Below, piece after piece: positions 56,112-64,000 of a DNA stretch of 64,000 nt. How positions within the stretch are numbered: position 1 is the first letter of the stretch; the number at the start of each line of letters is the position of its first letter. Under the pieces are notes generated by a model. That model worked only from the letters and a program-made list of their open reading frames with translations. It ran no database searches and was not told the DNA's origin. This stretch comes from Xanthomonas sp. DAR 34887 (lineage in GTDB: Bacteria; Pseudomonadota; Gammaproteobacteria; Xanthomonadales; Xanthomonadaceae). A program made the position numbers and the translations under genes. The stretch covers positions 2,891,001 to 2,955,000 of the forward strand of contig NZ_CP162490.1 of NCBI RefSeq assembly GCF_041245805.1, read 5' to 3'.

Positions 56112-59100
56112 GACTTCAATTCCTTCCCTGTCTTATTCAAGAACACGTCTTCCAGATTCAAGCGGTCCACCTGTATGCCGGCCACCGCGACGCCACGCGC
56201 TTCGGTGATGGAGAGGATCTGGCGGATCGCACCGGTCACGTCGTCGGTGGGAATGCGCAACGAATCGCTGAAGGCATCCCAGGTGGCGACGAACGTCGGC
56301 GCCATTTCCAGGGCGATCTCTTCACCGGGCGCTCCGAGACCGAGCTTGACCGCGATCTGCTGGGTCGCGTTCAACTGCGCCACCAAGGACTGGGGATCGC
56401 CACGATCGACGACATTCCCCTTGTTCATGATCATGATCTCGTCGCACAGGCGCTCGGCCTCTTCCATGTAGTGCGTGGTCAGCACGATGGTGCGGGTACG
56501 TTCGTGCTTCAGTTCTTCGATGAACTCCCACAAATGACGGCGGCTGTGCGGATCGAGGGCGGCACTGGGCTCGTCCAGGAACAGGATGTCCGGATCGCCA
56601 AGCAGCGCGATCGCGATCGACAGGCGCTGCTTCTGCCCGCCGGACAGATCGTCGACCTTGAATTTCATCTTGTCGGCCAGATCCAGGCGATCGAGCAAAC
56701 GCGCAGTCGTGCCGAGCTTACGCTTGCCGCTTGCCGCGGCGCGGTACTGCGAATAGAACTCCAGCAACTCCTGGACGGTCAGGAACTGGAAGTAGTTGCT
56801 GCTCTGCAACTGCACGCCGAGCCGCGGCTGGATCTTGCGGATCTGCGTGCCCACGTCCATGCCGAGCATGGTGATGCGGCCGGAGCTGATCGGAACGATG
56901 CCTTCGATCATGCCCAGCAGCGAGGTCTTGCCGGCGCCGTTGGGGCCCAGGATGCCGAAGCAGGACCCCTTGGGCACGCTGAAGTTCAGACCCTTGACCA
57001 CCTCGACATCGCCATAGCGCTTGTACAAGTCCTGCACGACGATGGCAGGTTCTGCGGTTGCGACCGGCGATGCCACGACCGCGAGGCTCGGTGCCGCCAC
57101 CAGGACGGGCGCGGGTGCAGGATCGGGGGCGGTAATGGCGCGTCCATTGCGGATGGTTCCTCCCGCCGACGCGATCAAGGCGTTTATTTCTTCGACCATG
57201 GCACTGCTTCCTTTGAAGACGAATATGGCGTCGAGTCTTGCTGTGCCGGCATAAGCATCGAACACGACACCCTGCACGGCCTCGACTTTGGCGCGCAGCG
57301 CCTGGACGTCGACATGCGAGTGATCGAGTCCCTCGCCGGCGGCACGTTGGAAATTGAAGGCAACCTCGCCCTGTGCCGAGGCCAGCGTGGCCGCGGCACG
57401 GGCGTCGCCTGAGCGATGCCAGTCGAGGAAGCGAACGCCTTGGCGATGCAGCAGGTCGGCGCGTTTGATCGCGTCTTCGAGCGCGCTGTCCAGGCCGACC
57501 ACGACCGGAATCTTGTCGAGGAACAGGCCGAATTGACCGGCAAAGCTGCGGTTCGCCAACTGCCTGCCGTGATGGGTCATCGCCATCGCGAAGCGATCCA
57601 GGCCGGTGACCGCTGCGATCAGGGTCCGGAACAGATCGAAGGCGCGCTTGGCTGAGCCATCGGAGGATGCCACCGGCATTTCGATCACCAGCATGCGTGC
57701 GGGCTGATCCGCATTCGCCGCGAGCGCGTCGGCAGTGGCTCGGGCGACCTGGGCCATGCCTGCGTTGTCCAGTTCGATCGCCAGCCGTTCGAGCACGGCC
57801 GGATCGTGCTCTTGCGCGCATGCCGCGACGAAATCGTGATAGCGGCCGCGGGGTGGCTCTCCGTCCTCGATCAGGATCCGGCGCAGCCCGTCGGCGATCG
57901 CTTCGAAGGAACGGCCGTCGCTGATCAGGTGATCGTTCACCATCAGCAATAGATGATCGGTGTCGCTGCGCGATAACAACACGGCGACCTGGCATAGGCG
58001 GGACGCCGCCTGCGCCCGGTGCAGCGCGGCGACGATCGCCGACCAGACCGCATCGGCGTCACTGGATGACGCCGCGCGCAGGTCGAGCCATGGCACGTCG
58101 TCGGCGCGGAACGCCGCCGGGTCCAGCACATCCCAGCTCGATGCCTCGAAGTCGGCACCCGCACGCAGCATGTCCTGGCCGCGTACCAACGCGGCGAACG
58201 CACTGCGCAGCTCGTCCGCCGACCACCAGCCGTTGATCGGCACCACGTGCTGGGACACGCGATCGTGCCATTCGATGGCGGATTTCTGCACTTCGCTGAA
58301 GGGATACCGCTCGACCACGCCCGCTGCCTCCACAGCGCGCTCGCTTTTCGCCAGCGCGGCTTCCAGGCCGGCGAGGAAGGCGCGCTGATCGAATCGGGCA
58401 TCGCTGGCCGATAGCGGCTCTTCGCCAATGACGATACGGCTCGGATTCGCACCGGCGTGCAACCAAGCGCTGACCTTCTTCAACGCGGCAATGTCGGCCG
58501 GCGCCGCCGGCGACAGGCGCAGGATCCGACGCTCGCCGATGGTTTCGATGCGGTAACTCCAGTCGCGGCCGTCCAGCCATGCTTCCAGGGTGAGATCGGC
58601 GTCTGCCGCATCGCGGTCGGTCTCGATCGTGGCCGCGATGGCCTGCACCGTGCCGAGCCGGTAGATGTCGGCGAGCTTCAGCTCGATGCCCAGCGCGGCG
58701 AGCTTGTCGATTACCACCAGCACCATCAGCGAATGGCCGCCGAGTTCGAAGAAATCGTCGAAACGGCCGACCCGGTCGAGCTTCAGCAGTTCGGCCCAGA
58801 TCGTCGCCAACGCGGTTTCCACGCGCCCTTGCGGGGCTTCGTATTCGCGCCGCGCATAAGCGGCATCGTCCGGCGCGGGCAAGGCCTTGCGATCGAGCTT
58901 GCCATTCGGGGTGAGTGGCAGCGACGGCAACACCACGAACGCCGCCGGGACCATGTAATCGGGCAACTGTGCCAACAGCTGCGTGCGCAGCTCGGCGATC
59001 GACGAGGCGGTTCCCGGCTGCAGCGTCACGTAGGCGACCAGCCGCTTCTCGCCCGCCGCATCTTCGCGCGCCACGACCGCCGCTTCGTGTACACCGCTGC

Positions 59101-62100
59101 ATGCCGCCAGCTTGGCTTCGATCTCGCCCAACTCGATGCGGAAGCCGCGGATCTTCACCTGCAAGTCGTTGCGGCCCAGATACTCGAGTTCGCCGTTGGC
59201 GGTCCAGCGTGCGAGATCGCCGGTCTTGTACATGCGCGCAGCCGCCTGGCTCGCGAACGGATCGCGCAGGAAGCGCTCGTCGGTCAGCTCCGCACGGTCC
59301 AGATAGCCGCGCGCGACCTGGACACCACCGAGGAACATCTCTCCGGGGACGCCGATCGGCGACGGCTCGCCGTAGGCGTCGAGCACATACACAGGGGTGT
59401 TGAGGATCGGCTTGCCGATGACCGGCCCACCGAGCGAGCCGCGGATGCTGCCGATCGTCGCATCGACCGTGCATTCGGTCGGGCCATACATATTGTGGAA
59501 GTGGATCTTCGGAGAGGCCTTCAACCGCTCCCACATGCGCCGGCCCACCGGCTCGCCGCCCAGATAGATACTGGTCGGGCGATGCCCGCCGGTTTCGATC
59601 AGGCCGGCCGACAGCAGCACCTCCAGCTGAGACGGCGTGCTGTCCATTGCCTCGATCCGGTAGCGATCGAAGAAGGCCAGCATGGCCGGGCCGTTCGCGC
59701 GGATCGCCTGCGGTACCAGCACCAGGCAGTGGCCCGACAGCAACTGCAGGATGCCTTTCAGCGACATGTCGAACGAAAACGCTGCGTTCAAGGCGACACG
59801 CGAATTCGGCGCCAACGCGTGATGGGTGGTTTGACGCATCGCTCGCCAGAAATTGACCGGCGAGCGATGCTCGACCATCACGCCCTTGGGCTGACCGGTC
59901 GAACCCGAGGTGTAGATCACGTATGCCAGGTGGCGCGGGGTAAGACCCGCCATGGTCGGATCGTGAGCGTCCAGGGTATCCAGGCTGCCGTCATCCAGCA
60001 CAAGCACCGGCGCTTGTGCAGCCTGCAGCAACGGCAGGCTCGCGTACACCCGCGCTTGGGTCAGCAACGCCTTGGGCCGGCTGTCCTCGAGCATGTAGGT
60101 CAGACGGTCCGCCGGATAGCTCGGATCCAAAGGCACGTAGGCCGCGCCGGCTTTGAGAATGCCGAGCAGACCCACGATCATCGACACGCTGCGCTCGACG
60201 CAGATCGCCACCCGATCGTCGGGCTGCAGGCCCAGGCCGATCAAGCGATGCGCCACTTGATTGGCGCGACGGTTCAGTTCGGCGTAGCTGAGCGTAACGT
60301 CTTCGCAGATCAGCGCCTGCGCATCGGGCGTGCGCCGTACCTGCGTTTCGAACAACGCGTGCACGGTCGACTCCGGATGGGACTCGTGGGCCGCGTTCCA
60401 CTCATGCAACATGCGCATGCGCTCGGCTTCGTCGAGCAGCGGCAGCCGCGCCACGGTCATGGACTCGTCCTGCGCCATTCCGGCCAACAGACGCCGCCAG
60501 TAGCCCGCGTAACGGGCCACGGTCGCTTCGTCGAATAGCGCAGTCATATAGGTCAGCGCACCGACGATGCCGCCGTCGCGTTCGGCCAGGTCAAGGGCCA
60601 GGTCGAATCGGGCCTTGCTGGTGTCTTGGGCCAGGCCCTCGGTTTCGATGCCTGGCATCGACAGGCCTGCCTGGTCCTGGTTCTGCCAGGCCAGCATGAC
60701 CTGGAAGATCGGCGTGTGTGCCGTGCTGCGCACCGGCTTGGTCACCTCGACCACATGGTCGAACGGCAGGTCTTGGTGCGACTGCGCATCGAGCACTTGC
60801 CGACGCGTACGCGCCAGCAGCTCGGCCACCGTCGGTGCATCGCGCAAGTCGATCCGCAGCGCGAGCGTGTTGACGAAGAAGCCGATCAACGGTTCGATCT
60901 CGGCCCGGTTGCGGCCGGCCATCGGACTGCCGATCACCACCTCTTCCTGCCCGGACAGGCGGCTCAGCAGCGCCGCCCAGCTCGCCAGCAGGGTCATGTA
61001 GAGGGTCACCCCGTGGCGCTGGCTCAGCGCTTTCAGCTTCGCGGTGAGTGACGCGTCCAGTTCCATTTCGAGTGCGGCGCCCGCGAAATCCTGATGCGCC
61101 GGACGTGGGCGATCGGTCGGCAATTCGATCAAGGTCGGCGCACCGGCGAGGGTTTCGCGCCAGTACGCCGCCTGTCGCTCAAGCTGACCGTCGGCCAGCC
61201 ATTGCCGCTGCCATTGCGCATAGTCGATGTACTGGATCGGCAACGGCGGCAAGGGATCGGCCGCGCGGTCCAGCTCGGCGGTATACAGCTGGCTGAGCTC
61301 ACGAAGCATCACCCCGATCGACCAACCGTCGGAGACGATGTGATGCATCACTACATACAGCGCGTACTCCTGGTCTTCCAGTTGCACCAGCAGTGCCCGC
61401 AAGGGCAGATCGGTGCGCAGATCGAAGGGCTCGGCGTACAGCGCCTCCCCCCGGGCGGCGCGCAAGGCGTCGCGGTTGCGTTCGCCACGCAGGTCCTCGA
61501 AGCGCAACCGCAGCGTCGCGTCCGCATCGACTCGCTGCATCGGTTGACCATCGATCAGCACGAAGCGCGTGCGCAGCGATTCGTGGCGTGCAACGACGCG
61601 CTGCAAGCAACGCTCCAGCGCCGCCACGTCCAGGCGACCGGTCAGGCGCAAGGCGCCGGCCGAGTGGTAAGCGGCGCTGGCGCCATCGATCTGGGTCAAG
61701 AACCACAAGCGCTGTTGCGCGAGCGACAGCGGCATATGCGGATGACGCTCGGCCACGCTAATGGCGCTCAGTTGCGCCGCGTCGCCGCTCGCCAGGCGCT
61801 GCGCCAGCTGCGACAGCACCGGCGCTTCGAACACCCAGCGCAGCGGCAGCTCCACGCCCAGCATTTGCCGCACCCGCGAACTCAGCTGCACCGCGAGCAG
61901 CGAATGTCCGCCCAGTTCGAAGAAGCCATCGTGGCGGCCGACCTGTTCGACCTTCAGCAACTGGCTCCACAACTGCGCCAGGCGCTGCTCGATCTCGCCC
62001 TGCGGCGCCGCATACGCGCGCCGCGCATACGCGCTGTCGTCCGGCGCCGGCAGCGCCTTGCGATCCAGCTTGCCGTGCGCGGTCAACGGCCAGGCCTGCA

Positions 62101-64000
62101 GCTGCACGAACGCCGCCGGCACCATGTACTCGGGCAACTGGCTGGCCAGGCGTTCGCGCAACCCACCGGCGTCCAGCGCCTCCTGCACAGCGCCTCCGGT
62201 CAGACAGTACGCCACCAGCCGCGGCTCGCCGCCCTCCCCGCGCGCCACCACCACCGCCTCGCGCACTCCAGGACATTCGAGCAGCTTGGCTTCGATCTCG
62301 CCCAGTTCGATGCGGAAGCCGCGGATCTTCACCTGGAAGTCGTTGCGACCGGCGAACTCCAGGCTGCCGTCGGGCGACCAGCGACCGAGGTCGCCGGTCC
62401 GGTACAGGCGCGCGCCGGGCTCGCTGGAGAAGGGGTCGGCGACATAGCGCTCCGCGGTCAGCGCGTCCCGGTTCAGATAGCCCGGCGTGACGCCGTCGCC
62501 GCCGATCCACAACTCCCCGATCACCCCCACCGGGACCGGCTGACGGTGCGCGTCCAGCGCGTAAACCTGGGTATTGGCGATCGGACGGCCGATGCTGATC
62601 CGCGCTTCCTCCGCGCTCAGCGCCGTCGTGGTCGACAGGATCGTCGTCTCGGTCGGACCGTAGCCGTTGACGTACTCGCCGCGACCGGCCCAACGCTGCA
62701 CCAGCTCCGGCGTCGGCGCCGAACCGGCGGTCAGCAGCTTCATGCCGGCCGGTGCCAGCGCCGGATCCAGTTGTTGCAGATAGGCCGGCGGCAAGGCCGC
62801 AAAGCCGATCTGCCGCTCCAGCAGATACGCCTGCAGGCGCTGCGGGCTTTGAATCGTCTCCTCGTCCAGCAGGTGCAGTTCGGCGCCGCCGAGCAGGCCG
62901 GCGAAGATCTCGCCGGCCGATGCATCGAAGGTGTACGGCGCGAACTGGGTCATGCGCACGCCCGCCGCCAGCAAGCCGGCAGCGCGGCACCAGCAGCAGA
63001 AATTCACCACGTTGCGGTGCGAGACCTGTACGCCCTTGGGCGTGCCCGTCGTGCCGGAGGTGTAGATCACGTACGCCAGCTGCGTCGCCTCCATGCCAAC
63101 GACCGCCGGATCGTGATCGGCATGCGCCGACAGCGCGTCGGCCACCGCCTCCAGGCGCGCCACCGGCACACCCGGCACGTCGGGCACCTGCGCGCTCGCA
63201 TCCGCGATCCACAGCGCCGGCTGCGCGTCGTCCAGCATGAACGCCACGCGCGCCCACGGCAGATCCGGCGCCATCGGCACATAGGCAGCGCCAGCCTTCA
63301 GCACGCCGAGCAGCGTCTCCACCATCGGCACGCCGCGCGACAGCGACAAGGCGACGCGCGCGCCAGGCCCGATGCCCTGCGCGCCCAACCAATGGGCGAT
63401 CCGATTGGCGCGGCGGTTCAAGGCCGCGTAGCTAACCCGTCGCTCGCCCCATACCAGTGCCACCGCGTCCGGGTGCGCCGCGGTCTGCGCGGCGAACAAC
63501 GCGCCGATGCAGGTGTCGCGCGGATAAGGCTGCGCCGTCGCGTTCCACTGCTGCAGCACCTGCGCGCGCTCGGCCTCGCCCAGCAACGGCAGCGCCGAGA
63601 CCGGCACCGTGTCGTCGTTGGCCATCGCCACCAGCAAGCGCTGCCAGTAGCCTGCGTAACGCGCCACTGTCGCCAGATCGAACAGCGCCGTCGCGTAGTT
63701 CAGACTCCCCTCGATGCCCTGTGCAGTTTCGCGCAGGCCCAGGGTCAGTTCGAACTGCGCCGTGCGCAGCGCCGTGTCCACTGCCGTCGCCTCGATCCCT
63801 GACAATGCCAATTGACCTTCGTCCTGCGTCTGCCAAGCCAGCAGCGCCTGGAACACCGGCGTGTGCGACGGATTGCGCGGCGGCTTGACCGCTTCGACCA
63901 CTTGATCGAACGGCAGATCCTGGTGCGACTGCGCGTCCAGCACGCAACGGCGTGTGCGCGCCAGCAACTCGGCGACCGTCGGCGTCCCACCCAGGTCGAT
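56108..64000 (-). CDS. NRPS (C-A-T-C-A-T-Clike) fused to an ABC ATPase domain, 5' end beyond the window
   Basis: An open frame of 2630 codons with no stop, cut at the right edge. In reading order: end of a condensation domain (64000 to about 63560); adenylation 1 (about 63540-62060; TSGTTGTPKG, FDASAGEIF, NGYGPTETT); carrier 1 (FFELGGHSLLAVQL, near 61900); condensation 2 (HHIVSDGWS near 61335); adenylation 2 (about 60400-58880; TSGSTGQPKG, FDMSLKGIL, HNMYGPTECT); carrier 2 (FFELGGHSLMVL, near 58740); a condensation-like domain (YPFSEVQKSAIEW, VNDHLISDGRS, about 58320-57180); an Ala/Pro linker; and an ABC ATPase (about 57045-56108) with GPNGAGKTS, LSGGQKQRLS and ILFLDEPSAALDP. No thioesterase or epimerase is seen. 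Aligned by eye, module 2's pocket (D,M,K,D,Y,G,M,V,D) resembles glutamate-type codes; module 1 (D,A,G,A,L,A,G,I,L) is not recognised. Confidence 0.92.
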   Translation of the reverse strand: MDLGGTPTVAELLARTRRCVLDAQSHQDLPFDQVVEAVKPPRNPSHTPVFQALLAWQTQDEGQLALSGIEATAVDTALRTAQFELTLGLRETAQGIEGSLNYATALFDLATVARYAGYWQRLLVAMANDDTVPVSALPLLGEAERAQVLQQWNATAQPYPRDTCIGALFAAQTAAHPDAVALVWGERRVSYAALNRRANRIAHWLGAQGIGPGARVALSLSRGVPMVETLLGVLKAGAAYVPMAPDLPWARVAFMLDDAQPALWIADASAQVPDVPGVPVARLEAVADALSAHADHDPAVVGMEATQLAYVIYTSGTTGTPKGVQVSHRNVVNFCCWCRAAGLLAAGVRMTQFAPYTFDASAGEIFAGLLGGAELHLLDEETIQSPQRLQAYLLERQIGFAALPPAYLQQLDPALAPAGMKLLTAGSAPTPELVQRWAGRGEYVNGYGPTETTILSTTTALSAEEARISIGRPIANTQVYALDAHRQPVPVGVIGELWIGGDGVTPGYLNRDALTAERYVADPFSSEPGARLYRTGDLGRWSPDGSLEFAGRNDFQVKIRGFRIELGEIEAKLLECPGVREAVVVARGEGGEPRLVAYCLTGGAVQEALDAGGLRERLASQLPEYMVPAAFVQLQAWPLTAHGKLDRKALPAPDDSAYARRAYAAPQGEIEQRLAQLWSQLLKVEQVGRHDGFFELGGHSLLAVQLSSRVRQMLGVELPLRWVFEAPVLSQLAQRLASGDAAQLSAISVAERHPHMPLSLAQQRLWFLTQIDGASAAYHSAGALRLTGRLDVAALERCLQRVVARHESLRTRFVLIDGQPMQRVDADATLRLRFEDLRGERNRDALRAARGEALYAEPFDLRTDLPLRALLVQLEDQEYALYVVMHHIVSDGWSIGVMLRELSQLYTAELDRAADPLPPLPIQYIDYAQWQRQWLADGQLERQAAYWRETLAGAPTLIELPTDRPRPAHQDFAGAALEMELDASLTAKLKALSQRHGVTLYMTLLASWAALLSRLSGQEEVVIGSPMAGRNRAEIEPLIGFFVNTLALRIDLRDAPTVAELLARTRRQVLDAQSHQDLPFDHVVEVTKPVRSTAHTPIFQVMLAWQNQDQAGLSMPGIETEGLAQDTSKARFDLALDLAERDGGIVGALTYMTALFDEATVARYAGYWRRLLAGMAQDESMTVARLPLLDEAERMRMLHEWNAAHESHPESTVHALFETQVRRTPDAQALICEDVTLSYAELNRRANQVAHRLIGLGLQPDDRVAICVERSVSMIVGLLGILKAGAAYVPLDPSYPADRLTYMLEDSRPKALLTQARVYASLPLLQAAQAPVLVLDDGSLDTLDAHDPTMAGLTPRHLAYVIYTSGSTGQPKGVMVEHRSPVNFWRAMRQTTHHALAPNSRVALNAAFSFDMSLKGILQLLSGHCLVLVPQAIRANGPAMLAFFDRYRIEAMDSTPSQLEVLLSAGLIETGGHRPTSIYLGGEPVGRRMWERLKASPKIHFHNMYGPTECTVDATIGSIRGSLGGPVIGKPILNTPVYVLDAYGEPSPIGVPGEMFLGGVQVARGYLDRAELTDERFLRDPFASQAAARMYKTGDLARWTANGELEYLGRNDLQVKIRGFRIELGEIEAKLAACSGVHEAAVVAREDAAGEKRLVAYVTLQPGTASSIAELRTQLLAQLPDYMVPAAFVVLPSLPLTPNGKLDRKALPAPDDAAYARREYEAPQGRVETALATIWAELLKLDRVGRFDDFFELGGHSLMVLVVIDKLAALGIELKLADIYRLGTVQAIAATIETDRDAADADLTLEAWLDGRDWSYRIETIGERRILRLSPAAPADIAALKKVSAWLHAGANPSRIVIGEEPLSASDARFDQRAFLAGLEAALAKSERAVEAAGVVERYPFSEVQKSAIEWHDRVSQHVVPINGWWSADELRSAFAALVRGQDMLRAGADFEASSWDVLDPAAFRADDVPWLDLRAASSSDADAVWSAIVAALHRAQAASRLCQVAVLLSRSDTDHLLLMVNDHLISDGRSFEAIADGLRRILIEDGEPPRGRYHDFVAACAQEHDPAVLERLAIELDNAGMAQVARATADALAANADQPARMLVIEMPVASSDGSAKRAFDLFRTLIAAVTGLDRFAMAMTHHGRQLANRSFAGQFGLFLDKIPVVVGLDSALEDAIKRADLLHRQGVRFLDWHRSGDARAAATLASAQGEVAFNFQRAAGEGLDHSHVDVQALRAKVEAVQGVVFDAYAGTARLDAIFVFKGSSAMVEEINALIASAGGTIRNGRAITAPDPAPAPVLVAAPSLAVVASPVATAEPAIVVQDLYKRYGDVEVVKGLNFSVPKGSCFGILGPNGAGKTSLLGMIEGIVPISSGRITMLGMDVGTQIRKIQPRLGVQLQSSNYFQFLTVQELLEFYSQYRAAASGKRKLGTTARLLDRLDLADKMKFKVDDLSGGQKQRLSIAIALLGDPDILFLDEPSAALDPHSRRHLWEFIEELKHERTRTIVLTTHYMEEAERLCDEIMIMNKGNVVDRGDPQSLVAQLNATQQIAVKLGLGAPGEEIALEMAPTFVATWDAFSDSLRIPTDDVTGAIRQILSITEARGVAVAGIQVDRLNLEDVFLNKTGKELKS

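Noticed and set aside
56108..57050. Separate ABC ATPase gene at the end of the NRPS
   Set aside because: No stop codon, frameshift or convincing ribosome site lies between the condensation-like domain and the ATPase; the linker reads through in frame. An internal start cannot be fully excluded.
61094..63802. Plus-strand frame of 902 codons opposite the NRPS
   Set aside because: Antisense to clear adenylation, carrier and condensation motifs.
49387..64000. Albicidin biosynthesis cluster
   Set aside because: No polyketide module, PABA or benzoate enzyme, or methyltransferase is seen in the window; only the presence of a PPTase and an NRPS is shared.

Overview
The window looks like chromosomal DNA of a plant-associated Xanthomonas, or a close relative in the Lysobacteraceae. 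This rests on the uniformly high GC, the REP palindromes of the type AGGAGCGGCTTCAGCCGCGAC, the many TonB-dependent receptors tied to plant cell-wall degradation, and the pcnB-folK-panB-panC order. The non-ribosomal peptide synthetase (NRPS) at the right end would fit one of the NRPS-rich species, but I cannot fix the species from sequence alone. No phage, insertion sequence, integrase or CRISPR array was seen.

Layout. 1-768 is a REP-rich spacer. 769-4307 (minus) is the housekeeping unit pcnB-folK-panB-panC. A tRNA-Glu follows. 4713-26827 (minus) is a complete xyloglucan utilisation locus: two TonB-dependent receptors, GH74 endo-xyloglucanase, CE20-type acetylesterase, GH35 beta-galactosidase, GH31 alpha-xylosidase, GH95 alpha-L-fucosidase, then xylulokinase, xylose isomerase and a sugar-proton symporter. 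27201-32089 is a galactonate catabolic operon (dgoA-dgoD-lactonase-dgoK) with a divergent LysR regulator. 32240-39938 is housekeeping: ferredoxin, BamC-like lipoprotein, dapA, GcvR-like protein, Bcp, PIN-PhoH ATPase, a lipoprotein, a DUF1275 protein, thiD and a hydrolase. Two identical tRNA-Arg genes precede a GH115 glucuronidase (40686-43319). 43605-49264 holds a DedA-rhodanese fusion, a LysR/pirin divergent pair, glgX and a CsbD-like gene.

49387-64000 (minus) is a natural-product region running off the right edge: an NRPS whose last module ends in a condensation-like domain and then an in-frame ABC-transporter ATPase domain, an overlapping ABC-2 permease, a 63-codon ORF coupled to a membrane fusion protein, an RND pump, and a 4'-phosphopantetheinyl transferase. 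The NRPS-ABC fusion is the most unusual feature seen.

How it fits together. Xyloglucan fragments would enter through the two receptors, be de-acetylated and stripped of fucose, galactose and xylose in the periplasm, and the xylose would go through XylA/XylB. The neighbouring Dgo pathway would suit oxidative use of the galactose, although no galactose dehydrogenase lies in the window. Both receptor genes carry the same palindrome about 200 bp upstream of their starts, which suggests a common regulator. In the NRPS region, synthesis, carrier activation and two kinds of export are encoded side by side. All calls come from reading motifs and gene order by eye; no database search was run.
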